Positions 1 to 8,394 are shown, counted from the first letter of the stretch. The stretch: DNA of 64,000 nucleotides from Pseudoduganella flava (GCF_007830495.1 NZ_VLKW01000001.1:248001-312000); one strand, 5' to 3'. Notes: generated by a model not told the origin, from the sequence alone. Translations and numbers: made by a program.

Positions 1-1
1 C

Positions 2-187
2 GACGTGTGGGTGGCCAAGGACGGTGGCCGCAATCCCGACTACAAGGAAGAAGACGGCCAGCGCGTGATGAAGCAAAGCGAGATCACGGTGCGCGTGAAG
101 CTGGCCCGCGGCAGCGCCCAGGCCACCGTCTACACGTGCGACCTGTCGCACGATTACGTGTCGATCAACGCCGACTACCGTTCGTGA
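2..187 (+). CDS. argJ: ArgJ C-terminal end (5' partial)
   Basis: This is the last ~61 residues of the bifunctional glutamate N-acetyltransferase/N-acetylglutamate synthase of arginine biosynthesis, which moves an acetyl group from N-acetylornithine to glutamate. The frame is open from the window edge. It carries the family's C-terminal signature: [19 protein letters not shown], then [17 protein letters not shown], which ends ArgJ proteins. The amino half, including the self-cleavage site that makes the alpha and beta chains, lies outside the window. The stop codon overlaps the ATG of the next gene (TGATG), so the two are probably co-transcribed. The identification rests on recognising the tail only, but it is very characteristic. 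Confidence 0.9.
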   Translation, partial: DVWVAKDGGRNPDYKEEDGQRVMKQSEITVRVKLARGSAQATVYTCDLSHDYVSINADYRS

Positions 188-1074
188 TGGCGGGGCAGGA
201 CGACTCATTGGCCACGTTCCTGGCGCGCGCCGAGCGCGTGCTGGCGCGCGTGGAGGCGCTGCTGCCGCCCGCCGTGCCGGCGCCGGACTGGAACGCCGCG
301 TTCGCGTTCCGCTGGCGCAAGCGCGGCGGTATCGCCGGCACGACTGGCTGGTTGCAGCCGGTCGCGCACGCGTCGACGATCCAGCTGGACGACCTGCACA
401 ATATCGGCAATCAGAAGGCCCAGATCGAGCAGAACACCCGGCAGTTCGTGGCGGGCCGCCCGGCCAACAACGTGCTGCTGACGGGCGCGCGCGGCACCGG
501 CAAATCGTCGCTGATCAAGGCTTGCCTGAACCAGTTCGCCGACCAGGGCCTGCGGCTGATCGAAGTGGATAAAGCGGATCTCGCCGACCTGCCGGACATC
601 ATCGACCTCGTCGCCGGCCGGCCCGAGCGCTTCGTGGTGTTCTGCGACGACCTGTCGTTCGAGGAAGGCGAGAGCGGCTACAAGGCGCTGAAGGTGGCGC
701 TGGACGGCTCGATCACGGCGCAGTCGGACAATGTGCTGATCTACGCGACGTCGAACCGCCGTCACCTGCTGCCCGAGCGGATGTCGGACAACACGAGCTA
801 CAAGCACGATGAGGATGGCGACCTGCACCCGGGCGAAACGGTCGAGGAAAAGATCTCGCTGTCCGAGCGCTTCGGCCTGTGGCTGTCGTTTTACCCGTTC
901 AAGCAGGACGACTACCTGGACATCGTCGCGCACTGGCTGGCGACGTTTGGCTGCACGCCGGCGCAGATCGAGGAAGCCCGCGGCGACGCGCTGCGCTGGG
1001 CGTTGCAGCGCGGTTCCCGTTCGGGCCGCGTCGCATGGCAGTTCGCCCGCGACCATGCGGGAAAGCGCGCATGA
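187..1074 (+). CDS. DUF815-type AAA ATP-binding protein
   Basis: A 295-residue cytoplasmic P-loop ATPase. Walker A is GARGTGKS at about residues 100-107 and a Walker B-like stretch RFVVFCDDLSFEEGE lies at about 148-162. The lead-in QLDDLHNIGNQKAQIEQNT and the length fit the DUF815 family, which often sits beside argJ and mutT in betaproteobacteria. The cellular role of this family is not established, so no function is assigned beyond nucleotide binding. The ATG at 187 was chosen because it overlaps the argJ stop and gives the usual family length; an upstream frame extension would overlap argJ completely. Its stop overlaps the mutT start (ATGA), which indicates an argJ-ATPase-mutT operon. Confidence 0.85.
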   Translation: MAGQDDSLATFLARAERVLARVEALLPPAVPAPDWNAAFAFRWRKRGGIAGTTGWLQPVAHASTIQLDDLHNIGNQKAQIEQNTRQFVAGRPANNVLLTGARGTGKSSLIKACLNQFADQGLRLIEVDKADLADLPDIIDLVAGRPERFVVFCDDLSFEEGESGYKALKVALDGSITAQSDNVLIYATSNRRHLLPERMSDNTSYKHDEDGDLHPGETVEEKISLSERFGLWLSFYPFKQDDYLDIVAHWLATFGCTPAQIEEARGDALRWALQRGSRSGRVAWQFARDHAGKRA

Positions 1075-1466
1075 CGGAAGTAAAAAAACCGATCGACGTG
1101 GCCGTCGGCATCCTGATGAAACCGAACGGCGACGTGCTGCTGGGCCAGCGCCCGGCGGGCAAGCCATACGCGGGTTACTGGGAATTCCCCGGCGGGAAAG
1201 TGGACCTGGGCGAGACGATCTTCCAGGCGCTGCAGCGCGAATTCATGGAGGAGCTGGGCATCGAAGTGCTGTCCGCGGAAGAGTGGTGCGGCGTCGAGCA
1301 CGTGTACGAACACGCGCACGTGCGGCTGCACTTCTTCATCAGCCGCGACTGGCGCGGCGAGCCGCAAAGCCTGGAAGGCCAGGCGTTCGCGTGGCAGGGC
1401 GAAGTGGGTGTCGAGCCGCTGCTGCCGGCGACGATCCCGCTGCTGCAGTGGATCGACCGCTGTTAA
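1071..1466 (+). CDS. mutT: MutT 8-oxo-dGTP diphosphatase (Nudix)
   Basis: A 131-residue Nudix hydrolase that removes oxidised dGTP from the nucleotide pool, preventing A:T to C:G mutations. The complete Nudix box G-x5-E-x7-REFMEELGI runs from about residue 42 to 64 with all metal-binding glutamates present. The N-terminal part (IDVAVGILMKPNGDVLLGQR, then KPYAGYWEFPGGK) is typical of MutT rather than of other Nudix subfamilies. The ATG at 1071 overlaps the stop of the preceding ATPase gene, so translation is probably coupled. A longer frame upstream exists but would overlap the ATPase gene. No second domain such as a thiamine-phosphate synthase fusion is present; the protein ends right after the Nudix fold. 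Confidence 0.92.
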   Translation: MTEVKKPIDVAVGILMKPNGDVLLGQRPAGKPYAGYWEFPGGKVDLGETIFQALQREFMEELGIEVLSAEEWCGVEHVYEHAHVRLHFFISRDWRGEPQSLEGQAFAWQGEVGVEPLLPATIPLLQWIDRC

Positions 1467-1519
1467 AGGGTTGGCGACGCATGCATAAAACCAGAGGCAG
1501 AAGCCGGGGTCAGGGAGGA

Positions 1520-1541
1520 GTGTGGGCCTGCAGGCCCACAC
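1520..1541. repeat. 22-bp perfect palindrome
   Basis: A perfect inverted repeat with arms GTGTGGGCCTG / CAGGCCCACAC and no spacer, between mutT and the response-regulator gene. There is no T-tract beside it on either strand, so it is not an ordinary rho-independent terminator of mutT. It is followed 11 bases later by a second perfect hairpin, so this looks like a small intergenic repeat element. Confidence 0.6.
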
Positions 1542-1552
1542 CGCTGCGCCGG

Positions 1553-1571
1553 CAAGGAGCGGTGCTCCTTG
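1553..1571. repeat. Second intergenic hairpin
   Basis: Perfect 8-bp stem CAAGGAGC / GCTCCTTG with a GGT loop, close to the 22-bp palindrome. The rest of 1467-1704 holds GC-rich sequence of the GGGTCTGGCCCC type and the regulatory repeats described separately. No gene was seen in this gap. Confidence 0.5.
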
Positions 1572-1642
1572 AAATCCCGGCTTCGCCCCGGCGGGTCTGG
1601 CCCCAGGGTTTGCCGTTGGGTTGGATTCATGCGAACCGGCGC

Positions 1643-1659
1643 CTTAAAAAAATCCTAAA
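1643..1659 (+). promoter_or_regulatory. 11-bp direct repeat, likely response-regulator box
   Basis: CTTAAA-N5-CCTAAA: two TAAA-containing half sites spaced exactly 11 bp, upstream of the response-regulator gene at 1705. OmpR/PhoB-type regulators bind tandem direct repeats of this period, and the sequence is close to PmrA/QseB-type boxes. Related repeats lie before mlaA at 3740-3775. Binding by the encoded regulator (autoregulation) is inferred. Confidence 0.5.
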
Positions 1660-1704
1660 ACCGTTGCGTCATGCTGCGGCTTTCCGACCACTCGACCGCA
1701 GCCC

Positions 1705-2370
1705 ATGCACCTCCTCCTTGTCGAAGACGACGCCATGCTGGGTGAAAGCATCTGCGACGGTGCCCGCCAGAGCGGCTGGAGCATCGACCACGTGGCCGAT
1801 GCGCAGGCGGCGCGGACGGCGCTGACGGACCACACGTACGCGGCGGTGCTGCTCGACATCGGCCTGCCCGGCGATTCGGGCCTGACGGTGCTGCGCACGA
1901 TGCGCAACCGCTACGATGCGACCCCCGTGCTGATCCTGACGGCCCGCGGCCAGCTGAGCGAACGGATCGCCGGGCTCGATGCGGGCGCGGACGACTACCT
2001 GGTCAAGCCTTTCCAGTTCGACGAGCTGTGGGCGCGCGTGCGCTCCGTCATCCGCCGCAGCCAGGGGCGGGTGATCCCGGTGTTCACCCATGGCGACGTG
2101 CGGATCGACCGCGCCCGCCGTGTCGTCAGCAAGGCGGGCGTCGATGTCGTGCTGAGCGCCTACGAGTACCGCACGCTGCTGGCGCTCGTCGAACGGCCCG
2201 GCCACGTGATCACGCGCGACACCCTGCACGCCGTCGTCTACGGCAGCGCCAGCACGGTGGAGAGCAATACCATCGCCGTGTTCATCCACCAGCTGCGCCG
2301 CAAGCTGGGCGAAGACCTGATCCGCACGGTGCACGGCCTGGGCTATGTCGTCGGGCCGCCGGCGGCATGA
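1705..2370 (+). CDS. OmpR/PhoB-family response regulator
   Basis: A 221-residue DNA-binding response regulator. The receiver domain covers about residues 1-115, with the acidic pair at E7/D8-D9, the phospho-acceptor D51 in LLDIGLPGDSG and the conserved K101 in YLVKPF. The C-terminal winged helix, about 125-220, includes LSAYEYRTLLALVE and FIHQLRRKLG followed by RTVHGLGYVV. It resembles the QseB/PmrA/TctD subgroup. Its last codon overlaps the start of the sensor kinase gene (ATGA), so the two form a classic pair. TAAA direct repeats with an 11-bp period lie upstream of it and upstream of mlaA, suggesting autoregulation and control of mlaA. The signal is unknown. Confidence 0.9.
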   Translation: MHLLLVEDDAMLGESICDGARQSGWSIDHVADAQAARTALTDHTYAAVLLDIGLPGDSGLTVLRTMRNRYDATPVLILTARGQLSERIAGLDAGADDYLVKPFQFDELWARVRSVIRRSQGRVIPVFTHGDVRIDRARRVVSKAGVDVVLSAYEYRTLLALVERPGHVITRDTLHAVVYGSASTVESNTIAVFIHQLRRKLGEDLIRTVHGLGYVVGPPAA

Positions 2371-3755
2371 AGGCCCGCTCGCTGAACCTGCGGCTGATCC
2401 TCGTCGTCATCGGCGCCATTGCGCTCTGCTGTACCGGGATGCTGGTCGCCGTGCTGTCGCAATTCTACGAAGGCCGGACGGCGGACAAGAACCTGGCGTT
2501 GATGGCGACCCGGCTGTTGTCGACCCTGCCCGCCGATGCCGACCGCGCCGGGCTGCGCGAAGCCGGCCTGCAACCGCGCGCCGCGCCAAGCGTCGCCGCC
2601 GATGCGCTGGTATTCCAGATCTGGGTCGACGGCCGGCTGGTCGCGGCGACGCCCGGCGCCCCGGACGCGCCGCTGGTGGCCAGTTTCGCCGACGGCCTGG
2701 CATCGACGGTGGTCCTCGGCAAGCGGTGGCGGGCGTACTCCGCCACGGACAAGACGGGCCGCGTCACCGTCCAGGTGGGCAATGCGCACGCCATCCTCGA
2801 TGGCTACATGCGCAACTCCGTCAGGCATGGGCTGATCCTGATCTCGGTGCTGGTGGTGATCGTTTCCGCCACCATCTGGCTCGCGACGAGAAGCGTGTTC
2901 CGGCCCGTGCTGGCGCTCAGCGCGGCCATGCGCCACCGCAGCAGGTTCGACCTGACGCCGTTGCCGCTCGACGGCCTGCCGCGCGAGCTGCACCCGTTCG
3001 TCGCCTCGTTCAATGACCTGCTGCGCCAGCTCGACGAAGCCGTCGAGGACGAGCGCCGCTTCATCGGCGACGCGGCGCACGAGCTGCGCACACCGCTGTC
3101 GGCCGTCCAGGCGCAGGCCGAGATTGCGTTGCAGGCTGCCGATCCCGAGGACAAGCAGGTCGCGCTGCGCAAGCTGCTCGTCGTGGCGGGGCGCAGCACC
3201 CGGCTGTCCGAACAATTACTCGACCTGGCCCGCATCAATGCCGGGGCCAGGGCGCACCAGCGAGCGCAGGTCGACCTTGCGTTATTGGTGGAACACGTGG
3301 CGCAGGAATTCGAGGTGTCCGCCAGCCGGAGCGGGCGCGCGCTGTACCTGGACGTCCATCCTTGCCCGATCTGTTGCGACGTCGACGAGATCGGCATCTT
3401 GCTGCGCAACCTGTTGCACAACGCGCTGCGCTATACGCCGCAGGGCGGCAGTGTGCTGGTGCGCTGCCGCCACGCGCCGGCCGCCAAAGGGGCCGGCATC
3501 TACCTGGAAGTGTCCGACGACGGCCCGGGTGTCCCGCTCGCCGAGCGCGATGCCATCTTCGAGCGCTTCTATCGCGCCGCCGGGAGCACGGTGCGGGGCA
3601 GCGGCATCGGCCTGTCGCTGGTGGCCAGCATCGCCCGCTCGCACGCCGCGACGATCGAGATGGATACGGGGCTCGATGGCCGGGGCTTGACGGTGCGCGT
3701 GGTCTTTCCCGGCGTGGCACCCGCCGCCCGCCGGCACGCTTTAAAGAAGTCTTAA
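2367..3755 (+). CDS. Sensor histidine kinase partner
   Basis: A 462-residue inner-membrane kinase. TM1 is at about residues 9-30 and TM2 at about 154-173, enclosing a ~120-residue periplasmic sensor region. A HAMP-like linker follows, then the HisKA box RRFIGDAAHELRTPLSAVQ with the phospho-acceptor H238. The ATPase domain has an N box (LLRNLLHNALRYTP), a G1 box (SDDGPGVP) and a G2 box (RGSGIGLSLV). The ATG at 2367 overlaps the regulator stop and places TM1 right at the N terminus; a longer open frame upstream only shadows the regulator gene. The architecture matches QseC/TctE-type kinases. The ligand cannot be read from the sequence. Confidence 0.9.
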   Translation: MKARSLNLRLILVVIGAIALCCTGMLVAVLSQFYEGRTADKNLALMATRLLSTLPADADRAGLREAGLQPRAAPSVAADALVFQIWVDGRLVAATPGAPDAPLVASFADGLASTVVLGKRWRAYSATDKTGRVTVQVGNAHAILDGYMRNSVRHGLILISVLVVIVSATIWLATRSVFRPVLALSAAMRHRSRFDLTPLPLDGLPRELHPFVASFNDLLRQLDEAVEDERRFIGDAAHELRTPLSAVQAQAEIALQAADPEDKQVALRKLLVVAGRSTRLSEQLLDLARINAGARAHQRAQVDLALLVEHVAQEFEVSASRSGRALYLDVHPCPICCDVDEIGILLRNLLHNALRYTPQGGSVLVRCRHAPAAKGAGIYLEVSDDGPGVPLAERDAIFERFYRAAGSTVRGSGIGLSLVASIARSHAATIEMDTGLDGRGLTVRVVFPGVAPAARRHALKKS

Positions 3756-3775
3756 AAACGCTAAAACCGGCTTAA
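3740..3775 (+). promoter_or_regulatory. Two pairs of 11-bp TAAA direct repeats before mlaA
   Basis: TAAA or TAAC half sites begin at 3742, 3753, 3762 and 3773, giving two pairs each spaced 11 bp. They overlap the last codons of the kinase gene and lie ~70 bp before mlaA. They match the CTTAAA-N5-CCTAAA box upstream of the response-regulator gene, so control of mlaA by this two-component system is a reasonable inference. Confidence 0.5.
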
Positions 3776-3840
3776 CGCCGCGCGGCCATGATCGGCTTGA
3801 GGCGCGCCATGTCGGCGCGCCACGACCACGGAACGCTCCC

Positions 3841-4572
3841 ATGAAACCACGTCATTTCGTCCTCTTCGCCGCCACCGTGCTGGCCACCGGCGCGCATGCC
3901 GCCGACAACCTTGCGCCCTCGAACCTGCCCGCCGAGACCCCGCCTGCCTTCAGCGGCCAGCCTGCCGATGCGCCCATCGCCGATCCGTGGGAACGCTACA
4001 ACCGCGGCATGTACAGCTTCAACGGCAAGGTGGACAAGTACATCGCCCGCCCCATCGGCGTCACCTACGACACGGTGGTGCCGAACGTCGTGCAGCACCG
4101 CGTGACGTCGTTCTTCGCCAACCTGCGCGAGCCGCGCACGATGGTCAACCAGCTGCTGCAAGGGCGGCCCGGCGGCGCGACACGGACGTTCGGGCGCTTC
4201 GTCGTCAATACGACGGCCGGCATCGGCGGCATGTTCGACCCGGCCAGCAAGCTGGCGCTGACGCGGTCGAACGAGGATTTCGGCCAGACGCTGGCCGTGT
4301 GGGGCTGGCGGGATTCGCGCTACTTTGTCGCCCCGTTGCAGGGCCCCAGCACGTTGCGCGACTTCAGCGCCGGCTTCGGTGACAAGCCTTTGAACCCGCC
4401 CGGCCATATCGACGATTCGGGCGTCAGCGCGGCAGCGGCGGTCGTACAGCTGGGCAGCATGCGCGCCGGCGCGCTCGGCCTGGACAATATGCGCGAGCTG
4501 GCGGTCGACGAATACGCGATGGTGCGCGACATGTGGGCGCAGCGGCGCAAGGCGCAGATTGCCCAGCAGTGA
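3841..4572 (+). CDS. mlaA: MlaA/VacJ-family outer-membrane phospholipid transport protein
   Basis: A 243-residue MlaA homologue. In the Mla pathway MlaA sits in the outer membrane with a porin and removes mislocalised phospholipids for return to the inner membrane. Family signatures are DPWERYNRGMYSFNGKVDK (about 48-66), FFANLREPRTMVNQLLQG, GRFVVNTTAGIGGMFDPAS and NEDFGQTLAVWGW. A cleavable signal peptide is clear at residues 1-20 (MKPRHFVLFAATVLATGAHA) but it has no lipobox cysteine, whereas classical MlaA is a lipoprotein. The other mla genes are not in the window. The nearest neighbours are the upstream two-component system and convergent yacG. Confidence 0.87.
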   Translation: MKPRHFVLFAATVLATGAHAADNLAPSNLPAETPPAFSGQPADAPIADPWERYNRGMYSFNGKVDKYIARPIGVTYDTVVPNVVQHRVTSFFANLREPRTMVNQLLQGRPGGATRTFGRFVVNTTAGIGGMFDPASKLALTRSNEDFGQTLAVWGWRDSRYFVAPLQGPSTLRDFSAGFGDKPLNPPGHIDDSGVSAAAAVVQLGSMRAGALGLDNMRELAVDEYAMVRDMWAQRRKAQIAQQ

Positions 4573-4623
4573 GGGGAGTGAACGCGTGTAAGGCGTGAGA
4601 GGGGCAGTGGCGCGCTCAGTGCG

Positions 4624-4803
4624 CTACTGCTTTTCCTCGTCGAGCGGATCGGCTGGCGCGGCGCCGGGGATCGTGTATTTTTCCTCGGCCCAGGCACCCA
4701 GGTCGATTTGCTTGCAGCGTTCGGAACAGAAGGGGCGGTACTTGTTTTTCTCGCTCCACTCCACTTTCTTGCCGCAGGTGGGGCAGTCGACAACGGTAGG
4801 CAT
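4624..4803 (-). CDS. yacG: YacG zinc-finger DNA gyrase inhibitor
   Basis: A 59-residue protein, [16 protein letters not shown] at the start, with a four-cysteine zinc site C7-x2-C10 ... C26-x3-C30 ([15 protein letters not shown]). YacG binds DNA gyrase and blocks DNA binding; the E. coli protein is of similar size. It is the last gene of the minus-strand pilD-coaE-zapD-yacG run, 21 bp after zapD. The ATG at 4801-4803 is the only sensible start. The tail ADPLDEEKQ is acidic, as in other family members. The identification is firm from the zinc-site spacing and the context. Confidence 0.92.
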   Translation of the reverse strand: MPTVVDCPTCGKKVEWSEKNKYRPFCSERCKQIDLGAWAEEKYTIPGAAPADPLDEEKQ

Positions 4804-4824
4804 GGGTATTGACTTCGATATTGC

Positions 4825-5580
4825 TTAGAAATTGCACAGCGTGAGTTCGAACGGCACGTCTTCTTCCAGCGGCTTCGGCTTGCAGTCGCCGCCCTGGCTC
4901 GTGAAACGTACCCACAGCATGTACTTGTTGGCGGAGATCTCGGGGATGGCGCCGAGCGACGAGTCGACGGTCAGCCGCAGCATCTGATAGACCTTCCCCT
5001 GCAGCATCTGCTGGTAGCTGCCGGCGTTGGCGATCATCTTCTTTGGGGCACCCGAATCGCGCAGCAGGCGCAGCACGAGGGCCAGAGCGTCGAACAGCGG
5101 CGCCAGCGGCGCGAACCACGTGACGATGTCGCCGTAGCGCTGCTCGAACGGGTGCTGCTGCCAGGCGTAGTACGAGGGCAGGTCGAATTCGCAGGCGCCG
5201 CCGGGAATGATCGTGCGGCCGCGGATGCTCATCAGCCATTCGTTGTCGCGCACGTTCTGGCCCGTCTTGCCTTGCGCCGCGACGAGGGCGGCGGACACGC
5301 TGTCGAGCTCCGCGAGGATCGCATCGAGCATCTCGGTCTGCACGGCGGGGTTGGAACGGTAGCCCATCAGCGTCTGCTTCTGGCGCTCCAGTTCCTGCAG
5401 CAGGTCGGATTTCAGGTCGGCGCGGCCGGCCACTTCCAGCATGTCGAAGATCGTGGCCAGGGCCACGTGATGCTGCATCGGGTGTTCCTGATGCACGAAA
5501 AACTTGAACTTCTCGTACAGGTCCTCCAGGCGCAACAACGTGCGGATGCGCTCGTTGAAAGGATATTCATAAACGATCAA
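4825..5580 (-). CDS. zapD: ZapD cell division protein
   Basis: A 251-residue cytoplasmic protein that bundles FtsZ filaments at the division site. The opening [20 protein letters not shown] and the mid-region [20 protein letters not shown] with [17 protein letters not shown] are typical of ZapD (DUF1342). The start is a TTG at 5578-5580, supported by a GAGGGA ribosome-binding site about eight bases upstream and by alignment of the conserved N terminus; no ATG gives the conserved beginning. It lies between coaE and yacG, the usual order in beta- and gammaproteobacteria. Length fits the family (about 250). Confidence 0.92.
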   Translation of the reverse strand: MIVYEYPFNERIRTLLRLEDLYEKFKFFVHQEHPMQHHVALATIFDMLEVAGRADLKSDLLQELERQKQTLMGYRSNPAVQTEMLDAILAELDSVSAALVAAQGKTGQNVRDNEWLMSIRGRTIIPGGACEFDLPSYYAWQQHPFEQRYGDIVTWFAPLAPLFDALALVLRLLRDSGAPKKMIANAGSYQQMLQGKVYQMLRLTVDSSLGAIPEISANKYMLWVRFTSQGGDCKPKPLEEDVPFELTLCNF

Positions 5581-5653
5581 AGTGAATCCCTCGTTGGTAG
5601 ACCTGAAATATGCTCGTGATTCTGAACCATGCGAGGCAAAAATACAAACGTTG

Positions 5654-6274
5654 TTAAACGTTTCTCACCAATCGTGCGGCCATCGTTAAGTAATTGGCAT
5701 GGAAACGGTCCACTTGCGGCGCCAGCGCGGCCAGTTCGCCGCCGTTCTCGATGACGTCGTCCGCCGCCGCCAGCCTGGCCTGCCGCGGCGCCTGCGTGGC
5801 CATGATCGCCTGTACCTGCGCCGCCGGCAGGCCGTTGCGAGCCACCACACGCTCGAGCTGCACCGCTTCCGGGCAGTCGACGACGAGCACCCGTGCCACG
5901 CGCTCCTTCCACGTGCCCGACTCGACCAGCAGCGGAATGTCGAAGATCACGTAGGGCCCCGTGCCCAGCAGGCTCTCGGCAAACACGGCGTCGCGGATCA
6001 TCGGGTGCAGGATGCTTTCCAGGCGCCGCTTCGCGTCCGGCTCGGAAAACACGAGCGCGCGCATCTTCGCGCGGTCGAGCGCCCCGTGCGCATCGGCATA
6101 GCCGGCGCCGAACGCGTCCAGCAGGGCCGGCATCGCCGCGCCGTGCGGGCCGGTGAGGCTGCGCGCGATCTGGTCGGTATCGACGATGTCCACACCGCGC
6201 TCGGCGAACAGCCGCGCGACGACGCTCTTGCCGCTGCCGATGCCGCCCGTCAGGCCTACCGTGAAGCGCGCCAT
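5654..6274 (-). CDS. coaE: Dephospho-CoA kinase
   Basis: A 206-residue P-loop kinase for the last step of coenzyme A synthesis, ATP-dependent 3'-phosphorylation of dephospho-CoA. The P-loop GGIGSGKS lies at residues 10-17, followed by [13 protein letters not shown] (substrate-binding aspartate region), [11 protein letters not shown] and DIPLLVESG (lid/CoA-binding segment), all standard for CoaE. It begins one base after the pilD stop, so the two genes are tightly coupled. The start ATG is close to the P-loop, as expected. The gene is complete. Confidence 0.94.
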   Translation of the reverse strand: MARFTVGLTGGIGSGKSVVARLFAERGVDIVDTDQIARSLTGPHGAAMPALLDAFGAGYADAHGALDRAKMRALVFSEPDAKRRLESILHPMIRDAVFAESLLGTGPYVIFDIPLLVESGTWKERVARVLVVDCPEAVQLERVVARNGLPAAQVQAIMATQAPRQARLAAADDVIENGGELAALAPQVDRFHANYLTMAARLVRNV

Positions 6275-6275
6275 G

Positions 6276-7145
6276 TCAGCCCAGCAGCGCCTGCGTGAAC
6301 GCGGCGATCGGCTCGCCGAACAGCAGCGCGATCAGCCCCGCGGCGGCCAGGTAGGGGCCGAACGGGATCGGGTTGTTGCGGCCCCGTTTCGCGAACACGA
6401 TCAGCGCGATGCCGACGACGGCACCCACGACGGAGGACAGCAGGATGATCGTCGGCAGCATCATCCAGCCCAGCCACGCGCCCAGCGCCGCCAGCAGCTT
6501 GAAGTCGCCGTAGCCCATGCCTTCCTTCCCCGTCAGCAGCTTGAAGGCCCAGTAGATCGACCACAGCACCAGGTAGCCGGCGGCCGCGCCGATGACGGCA
6601 TCGCGCAGTGGCACGAAGGTGCCGTTCAGGTTCACCAGCAGGCCCGCCCACAGCAGCGGGTAGGTCAGGTCGTCCGGCAGCAGCTGGGTGTCGGCATCGA
6701 TGAACGTCATCGCGATCAGCAGGTAGGCGAACAGCAGCGTGGCCAGGCCCGTCCAGCCGCTGCCGAACTGCCACACGAGGGCGGCGGAGAGCACGCCGGT
6801 GCACGCTTCGATGATCGGGTAGCGCGCGGAGATCGGCGCCTTGCATGCGCTGCACTTGCCGCGCAGGACCAGCCAGCTGAGCACGGGAATGTTTTCCAGC
6901 GCCGTGATCTGGTGGCCGCAATGGCCGCAGCGCGAGCGCGGCACCATCAGGTTGAACTTGTCCGTGTGGGGCAGCGGCTGGCCCGACTCGCTGGCCACGT
7001 AATTGTCCGACTCGCGCTGCATCATCTTCGGGATCCGGTAGATGACGACGTTCAGGAAGCTGCCGATCAACAGGCCGAAGATGCCGGCGACGATCGCGGC
7101 GGCCAGGGTGGCGGGCGGGGAGAAGAGGAAGAGTTCCTGGGGCAT
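6276..7145 (-). CDS. pilD: PilD prepilin peptidase / N-methyltransferase
   Basis: A 289-residue polytopic inner-membrane aspartic protease that cleaves and N-methylates type IV prepilins and pseudopilins. The cytoplasmic zinc site is complete: C73-x2-C76 (SRCGHCGH) and C98-x2-C101 (KCSACK). The catalytic aspartates are in FIDADTQLLPD (about D150) and GYGDFK (about D214). The ATG at 7143-7145 gives the typical MPQELFLFSP start; an upstream in-frame extension is not hydrophobic and was dropped. pilD normally follows pilC directly; here pilC ends at 31753, about 24.6 kb away on the same strand. The gene must therefore be read from its own promoter in 7146-7279. Confidence 0.94.
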   Translation of the reverse strand: MPQELFLFSPPATLAAAIVAGIFGLLIGSFLNVVIYRIPKMMQRESDNYVASESGQPLPHTDKFNLMVPRSRCGHCGHQITALENIPVLSWLVLRGKCSACKAPISARYPIIEACTGVLSAALVWQFGSGWTGLATLLFAYLLIAMTFIDADTQLLPDDLTYPLLWAGLLVNLNGTFVPLRDAVIGAAAGYLVLWSIYWAFKLLTGKEGMGYGDFKLLAALGAWLGWMMLPTIILLSSVVGAVVGIALIVFAKRGRNNPIPFGPYLAAAGLIALLFGEPIAAFTQALLG

Positions 7146-7279
7146 GTCGGTAAGTCGTACAGGGAATGGGCCATCCGGGCGAAACCGAAGCTTACACCAC
7201 CGCGCGGGCCGGCACGGGCCTTTCCACTCATCGGTGCGTGGCATACAATCGGCGCTCTTCTCTTGGCAAACCAGCGGAC

Positions 7280-8338
7280 ATGGCGAAAGCACGACAGGAC
7301 GGGCCAGCAAACGATGCGGCGCAGCGGCGCCTGCAGATGGCGGACATCGCCCGGCTGGCCGGCGTGTCGACGGCCACCGTGTCGCGGGCGCTGAACCACA
7401 GCCCGCTCGTCAACGAGGAAACCCGCAACCGCATCCTCGAGCTGGCCGCGTCGCTGAAGTATTCGATCAATATCGGCGCGCAGAACCTGCGCCTGCGGCA
7501 GAACCGCACGATCGGCGTCGTGATCCCGTTCGACCGCAAAAGCCACCAGCACCTGACCGATCCGTTCCTGCTGACGATGCTGGGCAGCCTCGCCGACGCG
7601 CTGACGGAGCAGGGCTTCGACATGCTGTTCTCGCGCATCGCCACGGACGAGCTGGGGACGGCGCTGGCCGCGCCGTTCGACTCGGGCCGCGTGATCGGCG
7701 TGATCGTCGTCGGACAGTGGGGCCGCCACCAGGAACTCAACGAGCTGGCCGCGCGCAAGGTGCCGATCGCCGTGTGGGGCGCCCAGCTGCCGCAGCAGCT
7801 GTACTGCTGCGTGGGCAGCGACAACGTCAGCGGCGGCCGGCTCGCCACCGAGCACCTGCTCGCGCAGGGGCGCCGGCGCATCGCCTTCCTCGGTGACCTC
7901 GACTTGCCCGAACCGGCCCAGCGCTACCGCGGCTATCGGGCCGCGCTGGAGCGGCACGGCATCGACGCCGACCCGCAGCTGCAGGTGTCCTGCCCGTTCC
8001 TGCCCAGCGGCGGCCGCGACGCGGTAACCACCTTGCTCGGGCGCGGCGTGCCGTTCGATGCCGTGTTCGCGTGCAGCGACCTGCTGGCGATGACGGCCAT
8101 CGACAGCCTGCGCGCCCATGGCCGCCGCGTGCCGGAAGACGTGGCCGTCGTCGGCTATGACGACATCGAACAATCCTCGTACTTCCACCCCCGCCTGACG
8201 ACGGTGCGGCAACCGATCGGCGCGGCCGCCCAGGCGCTGGTCGCGAAACTGCTGGCGCTGATCGACGGGGCGCCCGCGCCGTCGGTCGAACTGCCCACCG
8301 AGCTGGTCGTGCGCGCCAGCGCCGGCGAAGCGTCCTGA
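7280..8338 (+). CDS. LacI-family repressor of the sucrose locus
   Basis: A 352-residue LacI/GalR regulator. The helix-turn-helix MADIARLAGVSTATVSRALNH spans about residues 20-40, with the hinge NIGAQNLRLRQ next, then a periplasmic-binding-protein-like sensor domain (TIGVVIPF ... VFACSDLLAMTAIDSLRAHG ... VAVVGYDDIEQSSYFHPRLTT). The ATG at 7280 fits the usual short N terminus. It is divergent from pilD. Downstream genes encode a TonB receptor, amylosucrase, fructokinase and sugar transporter, the same set as the sux locus of Xanthomonas, where SuxR plays this role. The probable operators at 8379 and 8457 lie before the receptor gene. The inducer is likely sucrose or fructose, by inference. Confidence 0.88.
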   Translation: MAKARQDGPANDAAQRRLQMADIARLAGVSTATVSRALNHSPLVNEETRNRILELAASLKYSINIGAQNLRLRQNRTIGVVIPFDRKSHQHLTDPFLLTMLGSLADALTEQGFDMLFSRIATDELGTALAAPFDSGRVIGVIVVGQWGRHQELNELAARKVPIAVWGAQLPQQLYCCVGSDNVSGGRLATEHLLAQGRRRIAFLGDLDLPEPAQRYRGYRAALERHGIDADPQLQVSCPFLPSGGRDAVTTLLGRGVPFDAVFACSDLLAMTAIDSLRAHGRRVPEDVAVVGYDDIEQSSYFHPRLTTVRQPIGAAAQALVAKLLALIDGAPAPSVELPTELVVRASAGEAS

Positions 8339-8378
8339 TTTTCCCTGATCCCGGTCCGGCAGCCACTATTGCTGCCAG

Positions 8379-8394
8379 TTGTAATCGATTGCAT
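8379..8394. promoter_or_regulatory. Upstream LacI-type operator
   Basis: TTGTAATCGATTGCAT, an imperfect copy (14 of 16 bases) of the perfect palindrome at 8457-8472, centred 78 bp upstream of it. Two operators at such a distance would allow looping by a tetrameric LacI-family repressor. Confidence 0.6.

Noticed and set aside
1520..1571. Terminator for mutT
   Set aside because: Both hairpins lack a T-tract on either strand.
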